64,000 nucleotides of DNA from Stenotrophomonas maltophilia. GTDB taxonomy: Bacteria > Pseudomonadota > Gammaproteobacteria > Xanthomonadales > Xanthomonadaceae. The notes below the pieces were generated by a model. The model saw only the letters and a list, made by a program, of their open reading frames with translations, was not told where the DNA came from and made no database searches. Positions within the stretch are counted from its first letter, which is position 1. Each line of letters starts with the position of its first letter. Location: the NCBI RefSeq assembly GCF_003205835.1, contig NZ_CP029773.1, forward strand, positions 4,620,501 through 4,684,500, in the 5' to 3' direction. Shown piece by piece: positions 9,475 to 17,628 of the stretch. The position numbers were made by a program, and so were the translations under genes.

Positions 9475-9853
9475 TCAGCTGGACTGGCTCATGCTCCAAG
9501 TCGTCCATACGCCGGTCCGCAAGGTCCGCGGTTGCTGCAAGCAATAGACAATCTGCGAGGCTACATCCTGCGCGGCCATGAATTCGCTCAAACGGGGATC
9601 GTCGGCCGTGCGACCGTGACCCACGGCAAAAGATGTATGAGTACCTGCGGGGCAGATGGCACTCACGCGAATCCCATCTTTCCTTACTTCTCGGTCCAAG
9701 CCGCCCGCAAAAATGAGCTGGGCGGCCTTGGTACCTGCGTAGACGGCTTCGTCCGCCCCACTGCGATGAGCTGCGACGCTCGATACGATCAAAATATCCC
9801 CGCCACCAACGCTACGAAGATGAGGGAGGAAAGCACGTACCGTGAGGACCGTT
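9475..9853 (-). pseudogene. Short-chain dehydrogenase/reductase, 5' half removed at the IS21 junction
   Basis: The C-terminal ~125 residues of an SDR are readable on the minus strand right up to the left IS21 end. The segment reads FLPHLRSVGGGDILIVSSVA and then YAGTK, i.e. the catalytic Ser and Tyr-x-x-x-Lys, followed by VSAICPAG, the cofactor-loop motif. The Rossmann nucleotide-binding half and start codon are missing, cut exactly where the IS begins (9854). The next opposite-strand gene fragment on the far side of the IS is also 5'-truncated, so a deletion next to the IS probably removed the starts of both. Confidence 0.75.
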
Positions 9854-9927
9854 TGTTGGCGCGCACTTAAAACTGACCCAGGCTGCGCGTTGAACTTTGA
9901 CCCACCCGGTGTACGGGGCTGAGGGTA

Positions 9928-10717
9928 TCAGTTGGTGGTCTGGGTGGTGGCCTCCTTTGCCCTGATTCTGGCTTTGGTCTTGTTGGCGGCGGTGCTGTTG
10001 CGCAGCCGCCAGGAGTCGTTGCCGGTCTCCAGGATGTGGCAGTGGTGGGTGATGCGATCCAGCAGCGCGGTGGTCATCTTGGCGTCGCCGAACACCTGAC
10101 CCCATTCGGAGAAGGCCAAGTTGGTGGTGATGGCGAGGCTGGTGCGCTCGTAGAGCTTGCTGATCAGGTGGAACAGCAGCGCGCCGCCTGAGGGGGTGAA
10201 CGGCAGGTAGCCCAGTTCATCGAGGATGACCAGGTCGGCATAGGTCAGGCGCAGGGCGATCTGCCCGGCCTTGCCCTGGGCCTGTTCCTTCTCCAGCGCA
10301 TTGACCAGTTCGATGGTGGAGAAGAAGCGCACGCGCAGGCGATGCTGGCGCACGGCCTGGATGCCGATGGCGGTGGCCAGGTGGGTCTTGCCGGTGCCCG
10401 GTCCACCGACAAGGACGACGTTCTCGGGGGTGTGGATGAAGTCACCCTGGTGGAGTCGTTCGACCAGTGCGCGATCAACGGGACTGGCCGCGAAGTCGAA
10501 CCCGAGCAGGTCACGATGGACGGGGAAACGTGCGGCCTTCATCTGGTTGGCCTGGGCACGAACCTGCCGTTCGGCGGACTCGGCCTGCAGCAGTTCGCCA
10601 TCCAGTGTTCGGGCTCCATGGTGTGCAGGCGCATCTGGCCAGCAGTTCGGGCCACTGGCTGGCCATGCCGTGCAGCTTGAGCTGCTGCATGCGCAGCGGC
10701 AGGTCAGGCGTCGACAT
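9928..10717 (-). pseudogene. istB: istB of left IS21 copy, two 1-base deletions
   Basis: Corresponds to the 263-residue IstB of the intact copy, the AAA+ helper ATPase of IS21 transposition. The Walker A (GGPGTGKTHLA) and Walker B (LVILDELGYL) regions are intact in the 204-residue downstream frame (9928-10542). Two single-base losses (G after 10597, T near 10636) shift the frame near the N-terminus. Because the losses are in short homopolymers inside an identical repeat, sequencing or polishing error is a real alternative to decay. Confidence 0.8.
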
Positions 10718-12214
10718 GATCTGCCTCCCGCAGGGCGTCGTAGCGGGCCGGATCGGACACCGGCGGATGACGCAGCGTCACTCGCGAGGCGACCGTCTCG
10801 ATCGTGCGGTCCGGATGCTGCAATCGCCCCAGCACGTTGAGCACGTGGTCGGCGCGCACCAGGCCGGACTCGAGTGCCAGTTCCACCGCCACCAGTACCG
10901 CTTCGAGCCCGTGCACGGGTACGGCGGCCAGCACCTGGGCCATGGCGCGGTCGCCGTGAGGCTGGCGCAGCAACACCTGCTGCAGCTTGCGCAGCGGATC
11001 GGGCATGGACAGGAACGGCGCGCCGTCACGCAGTGCCCCCGGCTTGCGCTGGACCCAGGGCGATGTAGTGGCTGCCAGTCGTAGTGGACCCGATCACGCT
11101 CGAAGCTGCGCCGGTGGCGGGCGACCTCGGCCTCGCCGACCACCACGGCCAGTTCGAAGGGATACACGCGCAGGCTGGCGACGGCGTGGGCGTGTTCGCA
11201 CGGCACGCTGTAGCGGTTGCGCTGGAAGCTGACCAGCGCGGTCGAACTGACCCGCACCGGCCGCTCGATGTAGCCGTCGAAGGGCGCGGGCATCGGCATC
11301 AGGTGGGGCTGTTCGTCCTCCAGAGCTTCGGCCACGGTGATGTCGGAGGCATCCGGATGCGCCTGCATCGGCCAAGCGGCGCGGCACTCGCTGGCGAGCC
11401 AGGCATTGAGGGTGTCCAGATCTGGCCAGTGGCGGGCCCCGGCCTCGATCCAGATCTGTCGGCGCCGGTCCTGCACGTTCTTCTCGACCCGCCCCTTCTC
11501 CCAACCCGCGGCGCGGTTGCAGAACTCCGCGGCGAACAGGTAGTGGCTGGTCATGGCGTGGAAGCGGGCGTTGACCCGCCGTTCCCGGTGCTGGCCGATC
11601 CCGTCCACCGCCGTCTTCATGTTGTCGTAGATGCCGCGGCGCGGCACGCCACCGAAGGCGGTAAACGCCTGGGTATGAGCATCGAACAGCATCTCGTGGC
11701 TCTGGGTGGGATAGGCCACCAACCAGAAGGCGCGGCTGCAGGCCAGCTTCACGTGGGCGAGATCCAGCGGCATCTTGGCGTGGCTGCCGACGAAGGCGTA
11801 CTCGCGGCTCCAGTCGAACTGGAAGGCTTCACCCGGAGGAAAGTGCAACGGCACGAAGGCCGGGCGGCGGCTGGCGCCGCCGGCCGCCTTCCACTGGCGG
11901 ATGAAGGCCGTCACCCGGGTGTAGGTGCCCGGATAGCCGATCGCCTGCAACTGCGAGAACAGCACCTTGGCGGTGCGTTGTTCCCGCCGGGGACGATGGC
12001 TGTCGGCACGCAGCCACGTCTCCAACTGGGACCGGTAGGGATCGAGCCGGGAGGGCGAGGCTCGCCTGGGATAGACCGGCTCGGACTGGCCGCTGCGCAG
12101 CCATCGCCGGATGGTATTGCGGGATAGGCCCGTGCGCTTGGCGATCTCGCGCAGCGGCAGGCCATCGCGGAAATGCATCCGCCGGATCTTGGCCAACATG
12201 ACCATGGTGATCAC
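10704..12214 (-). pseudogene. istA: istA of left IS21 copy, two 1-base insertions
   Basis: Corresponds to the 502-residue IstA transposase. The N-terminal ~380 residues read normally; an extra G (11070-11071) and an extra C (11054-11056) then shift the frame, and the C-terminal frame resumes from about 11006 downward. Together with the two losses in istB the length changes cancel, so the element keeps exactly the length of the intact copy. Confidence 0.8.
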
Positions 12215-13650
12215 TCCTGAAATCCCCCGAGCAAAAGATGCTCAGGATGTGGGCTTCAGGTGGGTCAGTTTTACCCGCGCATCACCGCCGAAAGTGGGTC
12301 AGTTCTGGATGCGCGCCAACAACGTGAGGGACTGAACACGTCTCTTCGGATGGAACTTCGTAGCCTTCTCAGCCCAAAGATCACACTAAGGCGTCCATTT
12401 GTTTGGGACGGCGAAGTGGCCGATGGTGCAGACGAGACAGTGCGAATTAAGCAGTTGGTTGACTGGGACCTTGTGCTTGCGGAGGACAATGTACATGCGG
12501 TCCTCCAGGATCAGTCTAAGGGTGAGTGGGAGAAGGCACTCCCGCTCCTGCATTCGGACCTACAGCAACTGCTCTGTGACGCGCTGGGCCTTCTTCGAGA
12601 TCTAGGAGAGGCAGATGACCTTGTCGATAGATCCTACTGGGACCTTCCATCAATCACGCCCCATTGGCAGAACCGGTCCTTCCGAGACTGGGTTAGCCTG
12701 ATTGAACTGCTACGCGACGCTTGGTTAGCAGTTCGAGCTACGGATGAGTCGAGATCCACGCTCATGGCTCAGGCATGGTTCGAGATCCCGTATCCCACAT
12801 TCAAGCGGCTGGCATTGTTTGCGGCCAGCCAGGACAATTGCATCGAGCAGGAGCAGTGGGTCGATTGGCTGCTACTGGATGAGGGGCGGTGGCTGTGGTC
12901 GCAGTGCACCGCACGCGAAGTGCTGAGGCTTCTTGTTCTCCAGGGGTGAATTCTAGACAACGCGTCTCAAGCACGCTTGGAGAATGTCATCTTGGCAGGA
13001 CCTCCCCGCGAGATGTATCGCGATGATCTGGAGTCCGAACGCTGGGATCGCCTGGTTGCTCGCGCAGTATGGATTCGTCTAGCGAAGCTGGAGTCCTCGG
13101 GCCTACATCTTGGTGTGTCTGCAGCAAGGCGCCTAGCGGAGATATCCATCGCGCATCCTGAGTTGAGATTGGACCCTAACGAGAAGGACGAATTCTCACA
13201 CTGGATGAGCGGCACCGGAGATCCGGATTTCGAGGACGGCAGAGAGGTCGATGTCGCCCCTCGCACTCGCAAGGAGCTAGTTGAATGGCTTGAATCGCCG
13301 AGGCCTGCCCATAGACCGTTCTATGAGGACACTTGGCGGGATGTCTGCCGTACTCGCTTCTTCCATAGCCTTGCCGCGCTCTGCGACCTCGCTCACCAAG
13401 ACGTCTGGCCCGCAGTTCGGTGGCGCGAGGCGCTTCAGGTTTGGTCGGACGATTCAATGGCAGCCCGCTCCTGGCAGTACGCATCGCCTTTGGTACTGCT
13501 AATGCCTGATGAAGTTCTGTCCGAGATCGCACCTGCAGTAGCGTGGTGGATGGAGGCCACTTCAAGAAGCGGCGCGAATCGCGAGAACCTCCTATTGACT
13601 CTCGCCGGTCGAGTGCTTGCGCTTCCGATCCCCTTGAGTAGTGGCATGAC

Positions 13651-13656
13651 AAGGAA
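13651..13656 (+). repeat. Target site duplication, left copy
   Basis: AAGGAA directly before the intact IS21 copy, repeated at 16125-16130 after it. Confidence 0.85.
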
Positions 13657-13763
13657 TGTTGGCGCGCATCCAGAACTGACCCACTTTCGGCGGTGATGCG
13701 CGGGTAAAACTGACCCACCTGAAGCCCACATCCTGAGCATCTTTTGCTCGGGGGATTTCAGGA

Positions 13764-15272
13764 GTGATCACCATGGTCATGTTGGCCAAGATCCGGCGGA
13801 TGCATTTCCGCGATGGCCTGCCGCTGCGCGAGATCGCCAAGCGCACGGGCCTATCCCGCAATACCATCCGGCGATGGCTGCGCAGCGGCCAGTCCGAGCC
13901 GGTCTATCCCAGGCGAGCCTCGCCCTCCCGGCTCGATCCCTACCGGTCCCAGTTGGAGACGTGGCTGCGTGCCGACAGCCATCGTCCCCGGCGGGAACAA
14001 CGCACCGCCAAGGTGCTGTTCTCGCAGTTGCAGGCGATCGGCTATCCGGGCACCTACACCCGGGTGACGGCCTTCATCCGCCAGTGGAAGGCGGCCGGCG
14101 GCGCCAGCCGCCGCCCGGCCTTCGTGCCGTTGCACTTTCCTCCGGGTGAAGCCTTCCAGTTCGACTGGAGCCGCGAGTACGCCTTCGTCGGCAGCCACGC
14201 CAAGATGCCGCTGGATCTCGCCCACGTGAAGCTGGCCTGCAGCCGCGCCTTCTGGTTGGTGGCCTATCCCACCCAGAGCCACGAGATGCTGTTCGATGCT
14301 CATACCCAGGCGTTTACCGCCTTCGGTGGCGTGCCGCGCCGCGGCATCTACGACAACATGAAGACGGCGGTGGACGGGATCGGCCAGCACCGGGAACGGC
14401 GGGTCAACGCCCGCTTCCACGCCATGACCAGCCACTACCTGTTCGCCGCGGAGTTCTGCAACCGCGCCGCGGGTTGGGAGAAGGGGCGGGTCGAGAAGAA
14501 CGTGCAGGACCGGCGCCGACAGATCTGGATCGAGGCCGGGGCCCGCCACTGGCCAGATCTGGACACCCTCAATGCCTGGCTCGCCAGCGAGTGCCGCGCC
14601 GCTTGGCCGATGCAGGCGCATCCGGATGCCTCCGACATCACCGTGGCCGAAGCTCTGGAGGACGAACAGCCCCACCTGATGCCGATGCCCGCGCCCTTCG
14701 ACGGCTACATCGAGCGGCCGGTGCGGGTCAGTTCGACCGCGCTGGTCAGCTTCCAGCGCAACCGCTACAGCGTGCCGTGCGAACACGCCCACGCCGTCGC
14801 CAGCCTGCGCGTGTATCCCTTCGAACTGGCCGTGGTGGTCGGCGAGGCCGAGGTCGCCCGCCACCGGCGCAGCTTCGAGCGTGATCGGGTCCACTACGAC
14901 TGGCAGCACTACATCGCCCTGGTCCAGCGCAAGCCGGGGGCACTGCGTGACGGCGCGCCGTTCCTGTCCATGCCCGATCCGCTGCGCAAGCTGCAGCAGG
15001 TGTTGCTGCGCCAGCCTCACGGCGACCGCGCCATGGCCCAGGTGCTGGCCGCCGTACCCGTGCACGGGCTCGAAGCGGTACTGGTGGCGGTGGAACTGGC
15101 ACTCGAGTCCGGCCTGGTGCGCGCCGACCACGTGCTCAACGTGCTGGGGCGATTGCAGCATCCGGACCGCACGATCGAGACGGTCGCCTCGCGAGTGACG
15201 CTGCGTCATCCGCCGGTGTCCGATCCGGCCCGCTACGACGCCCTGCGGGAGGCAGATCATGTCGACGCCTGA
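13764..15272 (+). CDS. istA: IS21 transposase IstA
   Basis: 502-residue DDE transposase. An N-terminal helix-turn-helix (IREIAKRTGLSRNTIRRWL-type, about residues 18-38) is followed by the catalytic core with FDWSREYAF containing the first Asp (~130s) and GVPRRGIYDNMKTAV containing the second (~200). It starts at GTG 13764 or ATG 13773 and its stop overlaps istB by 14 bp, the usual translational coupling in this family. It should be functional, unlike the copy at 10704-12214. Confidence 0.93.
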   Translation: MITMVMLAKIRRMHFRDGLPLREIAKRTGLSRNTIRRWLRSGQSEPVYPRRASPSRLDPYRSQLETWLRADSHRPRREQRTAKVLFSQLQAIGYPGTYTRVTAFIRQWKAAGGASRRPAFVPLHFPPGEAFQFDWSREYAFVGSHAKMPLDLAHVKLACSRAFWLVAYPTQSHEMLFDAHTQAFTAFGGVPRRGIYDNMKTAVDGIGQHRERRVNARFHAMTSHYLFAAEFCNRAAGWEKGRVEKNVQDRRRQIWIEAGARHWPDLDTLNAWLASECRAAWPMQAHPDASDITVAEALEDEQPHLMPMPAPFDGYIERPVRVSSTALVSFQRNRYSVPCEHAHAVASLRVYPFELAVVVGEAEVARHRRSFERDRVHYDWQHYIALVQRKPGALRDGAPFLSMPDPLRKLQQVLLRQPHGDRAMAQVLAAVPVHGLEAVLVAVELALESGLVRADHVLNVLGRLQHPDRTIETVASRVTLRHPPVSDPARYDALREADHVDA

Positions 15273-16050
15273 CCTGCCGCTGCGCATGCAGCAGCTCAAG
15301 CTGCACGGCATGGCCAGCCAGTGGCCCGAACTGCTGGCCAAGATGCGCCTGCACACCATGGAGCCCGAACACTGGATGGCCGAACTGCTGCAGGCCGAGT
15401 CCGCCGAACGGCAGGTTCGTGCCCAGGCCAACCAGATGAAGGCCGCACGTTTCCCCGTCCATCGTGACCTGCTCGGGTTCGACTTCGCGGCCAGTCCCGT
15501 TGATCGCGCACTGGTCGAACGACTCCACCAGGGTGACTTCATCCACACCCCCGAGAACGTCGTCCTTGTCGGTGGACCGGGCACCGGCAAGACCCACCTG
15601 GCCACCGCCATCGGCATCCAGGCCGTGCGCCAGCATCGCCTGCGCGTGCGCTTCTTCTCCACCATCGAACTGGTCAATGCGCTGGAGAAGGAACAGGCCC
15701 AGGGCAAGGCCGGGCAGATCGCCCTGCGCCTGACCTATGCCGACCTGGTCATCCTCGATGAACTGGGCTACCTGCCGTTCACCCCCTCAGGCGGCGCGCT
15801 GCTGTTCCACCTGATCAGCAAGCTCTACGAGCGCACCAGCCTCGCCATCACCACCAACTTGGCCTTCTCCGAATGGGGTCAGGTGTTCGGCGACGCCAAG
15901 ATGACCACCGCGCTGCTGGATCGCATCACCCACCACTGCCACATCCTGGAGACCGGCAACGACTCCTGGCGGCTGCGCAACAGCACCGCCGCCAACAAGA
16001 CCAAAGCCAGAATCAGGGCAAAGGAGGCCACCACCCAGACCACCAACTGA
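15259..16050 (+). CDS. istB: IS21 helper ATPase IstB
   Basis: 263-residue DnaC/DnaA-like AAA+ ATPase that assists IstA in target choice and strand transfer. Walker A GGPGTGKTHLA lies at ~107-117 and Walker B LVILDELGYL at ~169-178, followed by the sensor region AITTNLAFSEW. Complete length for the family. It overlaps the istA 3' end and stops 74 bp before the right IS terminus. Confidence 0.94.
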   Translation: MSTPDLPLRMQQLKLHGMASQWPELLAKMRLHTMEPEHWMAELLQAESAERQVRAQANQMKAARFPVHRDLLGFDFAASPVDRALVERLHQGDFIHTPENVVLVGGPGTGKTHLATAIGIQAVRQHRLRVRFFSTIELVNALEKEQAQGKAGQIALRLTYADLVILDELGYLPFTPSGGALLFHLISKLYERTSLAITTNLAFSEWGQVFGDAKMTTALLDRITHHCHILETGNDSWRLRNSTAANKTKARIRAKEATTQTTN

Positions 16051-16124
16051 TACCCTCAGCCCCGTACACCGGGTGGGTCAAAGTTCAACGCGCAGCCTGG
16101 GTCAGTTTTAAGTGCGCGCCAACA

Positions 16125-16130
16125 AAGGAA
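16125..16130 (+). repeat. Target site duplication, right copy
   Basis: AAGGAA directly after the intact IS21 copy, matching 13651-13656. Confidence 0.85.
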
Positions 16131-17121
16131 CGGCGAGCCAATCGATAACCCTGTCTCGGAGGCGATTAATCACCCCATTGGGCATGCCACGCGCGCCTTG
16201 CTCAATCTATGGTTCAAGAGGGCGCCCAACGATGGAGACCTACTTCCCCCTGAACTTAAGGCGGCATTTTCCGCCATATGCGATGTTGAAGTAGATCGAT
16301 TCCGCCATGGCAGGGTGTTGCTCGCATCTAGACTCATCGCCCTGTATCGCGTAGACCGGGCGTGGACCGAAGCGACGCTACTACCGCTCTTCGATTGGTC
16401 CAACCCTGTCGAAGCGAAAGCAGCCTGGGAAGGATTTCTTTGGTCACCGCGACTGTACCAGCCATTGATGGTGGCATTGAAGTCGCAGTTCCTATTGACG
16501 GCCGGTCACTACGCCGACCTTGGTGAACACCGAGGACAGTTCTCTGCTTTCCTAACGCACTCAGCCCTAGGGCAATTGGAAGGCTACTCTCGGGACGACT
16601 TTAGATCTGCATTGGGCAAGCTTCCACAGGATGGACTGGAGAAGTCCGCACAATCGCTCTCCCAAGCACTGGAGGCCGCAGGCGATCAACGCGAAGACTT
16701 CTGGAGAAATCGAGTCCAACCCTTCTGGCAGGAGATTTGGCCAAAATCGCGCAATCTAGCTACACCCAGCATTGCTGCCTCCTTAGCTCGACTCGCCATC
16801 GCGGCCCGGGTTGAGTTCCCTTCCGCATTGAAGGCGGTACGTGACTGGCTTCAGCCGGTAGCGAATTCGGACTACATCGTCCATCTTCTACTAGAATCTG
16901 GCCTTTGTAGCCAGTCGCCAACTGAGGCTTTAGATTTGCTGGGTGCCGTTGTTGGATCCCAACAATGGGCGCCTCTAGGACTGAATGAATGCCTAGCTCA
17001 AGTAAGGGCCGCCGCTCCCGACCTAGAGCGAAACAACCAGTTTCATCGACTTGAGGAGCTGGTGCGAACGCGCTCCTAAGAGTTCTGGCGGGGCATCATT
17101 CGAAGCTTGCGAGATGCCCTA

Positions 17122-17628
17122 TTACGAACTCGCTTTTCTCCTTCTCCCGCTCTCGATTCCAACCACCCTTGAGCCCGCCTCGCGCTGCTTCTTGATCTGT
17201 GACTTCAGCTCAGAAATCTCCTTCTTCAAGGCGGCGATCTTTGCATCTCGCTGCACCACCTCGATCGAGTACATGTTCTTGAACTGCGCAGAAATACCGT
17301 CGTACCTCTCTTTCCATCCCAGCCTTTGTGAGTAGGACTTTCGTCTGGCGGCCTTCACGCTCGTAGGAACGTCCACTCGAAGTTTCGTGAGCCAGGCCTG
17401 CACCTCGAGCTTTGTGGTGCCGGCATGCTTCTCTCCGTGCAGCGATACCGCTGTTACCTTTGCCCGCCGACACAGCTCTGCAACATTCAGCCGACCAGAG
17501 TTCCGTGGATACACTCCGTCGTTCTCCGATATCTCCCTGTCAATCTCGGCCATAGTTGATCGAAGGCGTGCAACGAACGCCTCCGTCCGCTCCTTTCCAA
17601 GCTCGGCAAGACTCTTCTTTTGTCTCAT
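17122..17628 (-). CDS. ginD: Small basic protein of the recombinase module (GinD-like)
   Basis: 168 residues if started at ATG 17628, which overlaps the stop of the upstream recombinase as ATGA; an earlier in-frame start at 17703 lies inside that recombinase and is less likely. The protein is highly charged, with an internal LNVAELCRRAKVTAVSLHG segment that looks like a small helix-turn-helix, and a C-terminal coiled coil (IEVVQRDAKIAALKKEISEL). It is the fourth gene of the recombinase operon, the position occupied by the small DNA-binding partner in GInt islands and by TnpC in Tn554-like elements. Its role in integration is inferred from that synteny. Confidence 0.65.
   Translation of the reverse strand: MRQKKSLAELGKERTEAFVARLRSTMAEIDREISENDGVYPRNSGRLNVAELCRRAKVTAVSLHGEKHAGTTKLEVQAWLTKLRVDVPTSVKAARRKSYSQRLGWKERYDGISAQFKNMYSIEVVQRDAKIAALKKEISELKSQIKKQREAGSRVVGIESGRRRKASS

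Larger units (their letters stand above)
9854..12321 (-). mobile_element. IS21-family insertion sequence, left copy (damaged, no target duplication)
   Basis: A 2468-bp element with termini TGTTGGCGCGCA...TGCGCGCCAACA and TGACCCA-type internal terminal repeats typical of IS21. It is the same length as the copy at 13657-16124 and identical to it wherever I compared, apart from four single-base differences in short homopolymers: one base missing near 10597, one missing near 10636, one extra C near 11054-11056 and one extra G at 11070-11071. These break both istB and istA. The flanks (GACCGTT outside the left end, ACGTGA outside the right) do not match, so there is no target duplication, consistent with a deletion on one side after insertion. 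Confidence 0.9.
13657..16124 (+). mobile_element. IS21-family insertion sequence, right copy (intact)
   Basis: 2468 bp, termini TGTTGGCGCGCA and TGCGCGCCAACA with imperfect homology continuing through AACTGACCCA at both ends, and a 6-bp target duplication (AAGGAA). It carries overlapping istA and istB in the usual IS21 order. It is inserted in the DUF4020-like gene, and the host frame is restored exactly when the element and one duplication are removed, so this is a simple, probably recent insertion. It is in inverted orientation to the left copy, with the two istA starts facing each other across 1335 bp. Confidence 0.95.
12322..17079 (+). pseudogene. Remnant of a large SIR2/DUF4020-type protein gene: truncated, stop-interrupted, and split by IS21
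   Basis: One reading frame runs from the left IS edge (12323) to 12946, hits TGA at 12947, continues in the same frame to 13656, is interrupted by the intact IS21, and resumes exactly in frame from 16131 to the stop at 17079 if the IS and one AAGGAA copy are removed. This gives ~760 codons of C-terminal protein. The TGA sits between RLLVLQG and ILDNASQARLE with no frame change, as expected for a CGA-to-TGA change. Blocks such as HWQNRSFRDW, LAGPPREMYR, AINHPIGHATRALLNLW and WEGFLWSPRLY resemble, from memory, the C-terminal region of very large SIR2-domain proteins carrying DUF4020, found in defence islands. The SIR2 part would lie upstream and is gone. The break pattern is certain; the family name is not. 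Confidence 0.65.

Noticed and set aside
13851..15707. 618-codon open frame antisense to istAB
   Set aside because: Opposite an intact transposase pair; no domain.
9854..16124. Composite transposon made of two IS21 copies
   Set aside because: The right copy has its own target duplication inside a gene, and the left has none; the 1335-bp middle is part of that broken gene, so this is two separate events.
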